DNA of 64,000 bases from contig NZ_JAFIDJ010000001.1 of the NCBI RefSeq assembly GCF_017051705.1, forward strand, positions 2,447,786 to 2,511,785, read 5' to 3'. The DNA is from Algoriphagus lutimaris. GTDB taxonomy: Bacteria > Bacteroidota > Bacteroidia > Cytophagales > Cyclobacteriaceae. The translations under genes were made by a program, and so were the position numbers. Every line of letters starts with the position of its first letter. Position 1 is the first letter of the stretch. Shown here in pieces: positions 62,984 through 64,000 of the stretch. Below the pieces are notes generated by a model. It was not told the DNA's origin, made no database searches, and saw nothing but the letters and a program-made list of their open reading frames with translations.

Positions 62984-64000
62984 TTATTCTTTTATTTCTT
63001 CAGCCACAGCGACTAATCCTGCTGCTGCTTTAATTTTAACTTCCAATTCTTCCATTAACTCCGGATTGTCCAATAGAAGACTCTTCACAGAATCTCTTCC
63101 CTGTCCCAACTTCTCACCATTGTAAGAGAACCAAGATCCCGCCTTCTTAATAATATCGAATTCCACTCCCAAGTCGATGATCTCTCCCACTTTGGAAATT
63201 CCTTGACCATACATAATGTCAAACTCCACTACTTTGAATGGAGGAGCCACTTTGTTTTTCACCACCTTTACTCGAGTACGATTTCCTAAAATATTGTCTG
63301 CGCTTTCTTTGATTTGGCCAATTCTTCGGATATCCAATCTAACAGATGCATAGAATTTCAGGGCATTACCCCCAGTAGTGGTTTCAGGATTCCCAAACAT
63401 CACCCCGATTTTCTCTCTCAGCTGGTTAATGAAGATACAGGAACATCCTGTTTTATTGATCGCTCCAGTTAATTTTCTCAAGGCTTGAGACATTAATCTA
63501 GCTTGCAATCCCATTTTGGAATCTCCCATGTCTCCTTCCAGCTCTCCCTTAGGAACCAAGGCAGCAACAGAGTCAATTACAATAATGTCGATGGCGCCAG
63601 AACGAATTAAATGCTCGGCAATTTCCAAGGCTTGTTCCCCATTGTCCGGCTGAGAAATCAACAAGTTTTCTGTGTCAATACCCAATTTTTCGGCATAGGT
63701 TTTGTCGAATGCATGTTCAGCATCAATAAACGCAGCTAAACCTCCGGCCTTTTGGGCTTCAGCGATACAATGCATGGTGAGTGTGGTTTTACCAGAAGAT
63801 TCCGGTCCATAAATTTCGATCACTCGGCCACGCGGAATCCCTCCCACACCTAATGCCATATCCAATCCAAGAGAGCCTGTGGAAATAGCAGGAATATCCA
63901 GCACCTTGTTGTCGCTAAGCTTCATCACAGTACCTTTTCCATAGGTTTTCTCCAATTTATCGATGGTAAGTTGGAGCGCTTTTAGTTTTTCTGCGTTATT
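62984..64000 (-). CDS. recA: recombinase RecA (5' end outside window)
   Basis: 339 codons are visible and the frame runs off the right edge. It reads in frame as [20 protein letters not shown], so the true start is only a few residues beyond 64000. Walker [11 protein letters not shown] (about 15-20% into the protein), Walker [11 protein letters not shown], loop L2 region [20 protein letters not shown] and the C-terminal acidic tail [19 protein letters not shown] are present. It catalyses homologous strand exchange and triggers SOS. It converges on the ABC permease gene with a shared terminator. Confidence 0.97.
   Translation of the reverse strand, partial: NNAEKLKALQLTIDKLEKTYGKGTVMKLSDNKVLDIPAISTGSLGLDMALGVGGIPRGRVIEIYGPESSGKTTLTMHCIAEAQKAGGLAAFIDAEHAFDKTYAEKLGIDTENLLISQPDNGEQALEIAEHLIRSGAIDIIVIDSVAALVPKGELEGDMGDSKMGLQARLMSQALRKLTGAINKTGCSCIFINQLREKIGVMFGNPETTTGGNALKFYASVRLDIRRIGQIKESADNILGNRTRVKVVKNKVAPPFKVVEFDIMYGQGISKVGEIIDLGVEFDIIKKAGSWFSYNGEKLGQGRDSVKSLLLDNPELMEELEVKIKAAAGLVAVAEEIKE

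Overview
This is a bacterial chromosome segment, almost certainly from the phylum Bacteroidota and most likely order Cytophagales, family Cyclobacteriaceae (Algoriphagus-like). The placement is inference. It rests on Bacteroidota-type -7 promoter boxes (TAnnTTTG), several Bacteroidota-restricted families (DUF6090, DUF2795, DUF349, DUF6624), AT-rich codon use and general familiarity with such gene sets. No rRNA or tRNA gene was seen.

Layout. (1) 1-13.8 kb is a pectin/hexuronate locus. It has a TRAP solute-binding lipoprotein (cut by the window edge), altronate dehydratase UxaA, a leftward operon of secreted pectin enzymes (GH28 polygalacturonase, CE12-type esterase, a pectin methylesterase fused to a second esterase) ending in three small-molecule enzymes, then rightward kduI-kduD-lacI and uxaB. 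A palindrome, GCAATCGATTGC, occurs twice exactly (495 and 9412) and once degenerately (9569) beside the promoters. It is the likely operator of the local LacI-family regulator. (2) 13.8-21.2 kb is housekeeping: mtfA-like, rny, zapA, a coiled-coil protein, pheT, a DUF1684 protein, radC, rpsT. (3) 21.3-27.1 kb mixes intact genes (phospholipase C/S1-P1-like, aminotransferase, metallophosphoesterase) with decayed sequence: a four-helix-bundle gene broken by one nonsense codon, a transposase fragment, and 7-bp tandem repeats.

(4) 27.1-53.5 kb is the unusual part. The genes from 32.4 to 53.1 kb, and a lone STAND-type NTPase gene at 27.2 kb, are all on the + strand, mostly single, functionally unrelated, and separated by long repeat-filled spacers. 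Six are paralogues of one membrane family (DUF6090). Most genes start 19-92 bp after a hairpin ending in GTGTT or a close variant. For several, the first bases after that point are the reverse complement of bases just downstream of the same gene, followed by a second imperfect hairpin ending in GTT (27107/30964, 40533/41454 and 51275/52234 are the clearest). This is the arrangement expected of integron gene cassettes with attC sites, but no integron integrase is in the window. I read the region as an integrase-less, integron-like cassette array or a mechanistically related system. Between these lie a minus-strand gene of unknown function (31659-32141) and a 21-bp minisatellite.

(5) 53.5-64 kb is again ordinary chromosome: ettA, a DUF349 protein, a DUF2795 protein, a LytTR two-component pair with a LiaF-like membrane protein, ispD, queA, an ABC permease and recA (cut by the right edge).

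How it works together: secreted GH28/CE8/CE12 enzymes de-esterify and cut pectin. TRAP transport imports uronates. KduI/KduD process unsaturated uronate, and UxaB/UxaA process galacturonate through altronate to KDG. UxaC and the KDG kinase/aldolase are not in this window.
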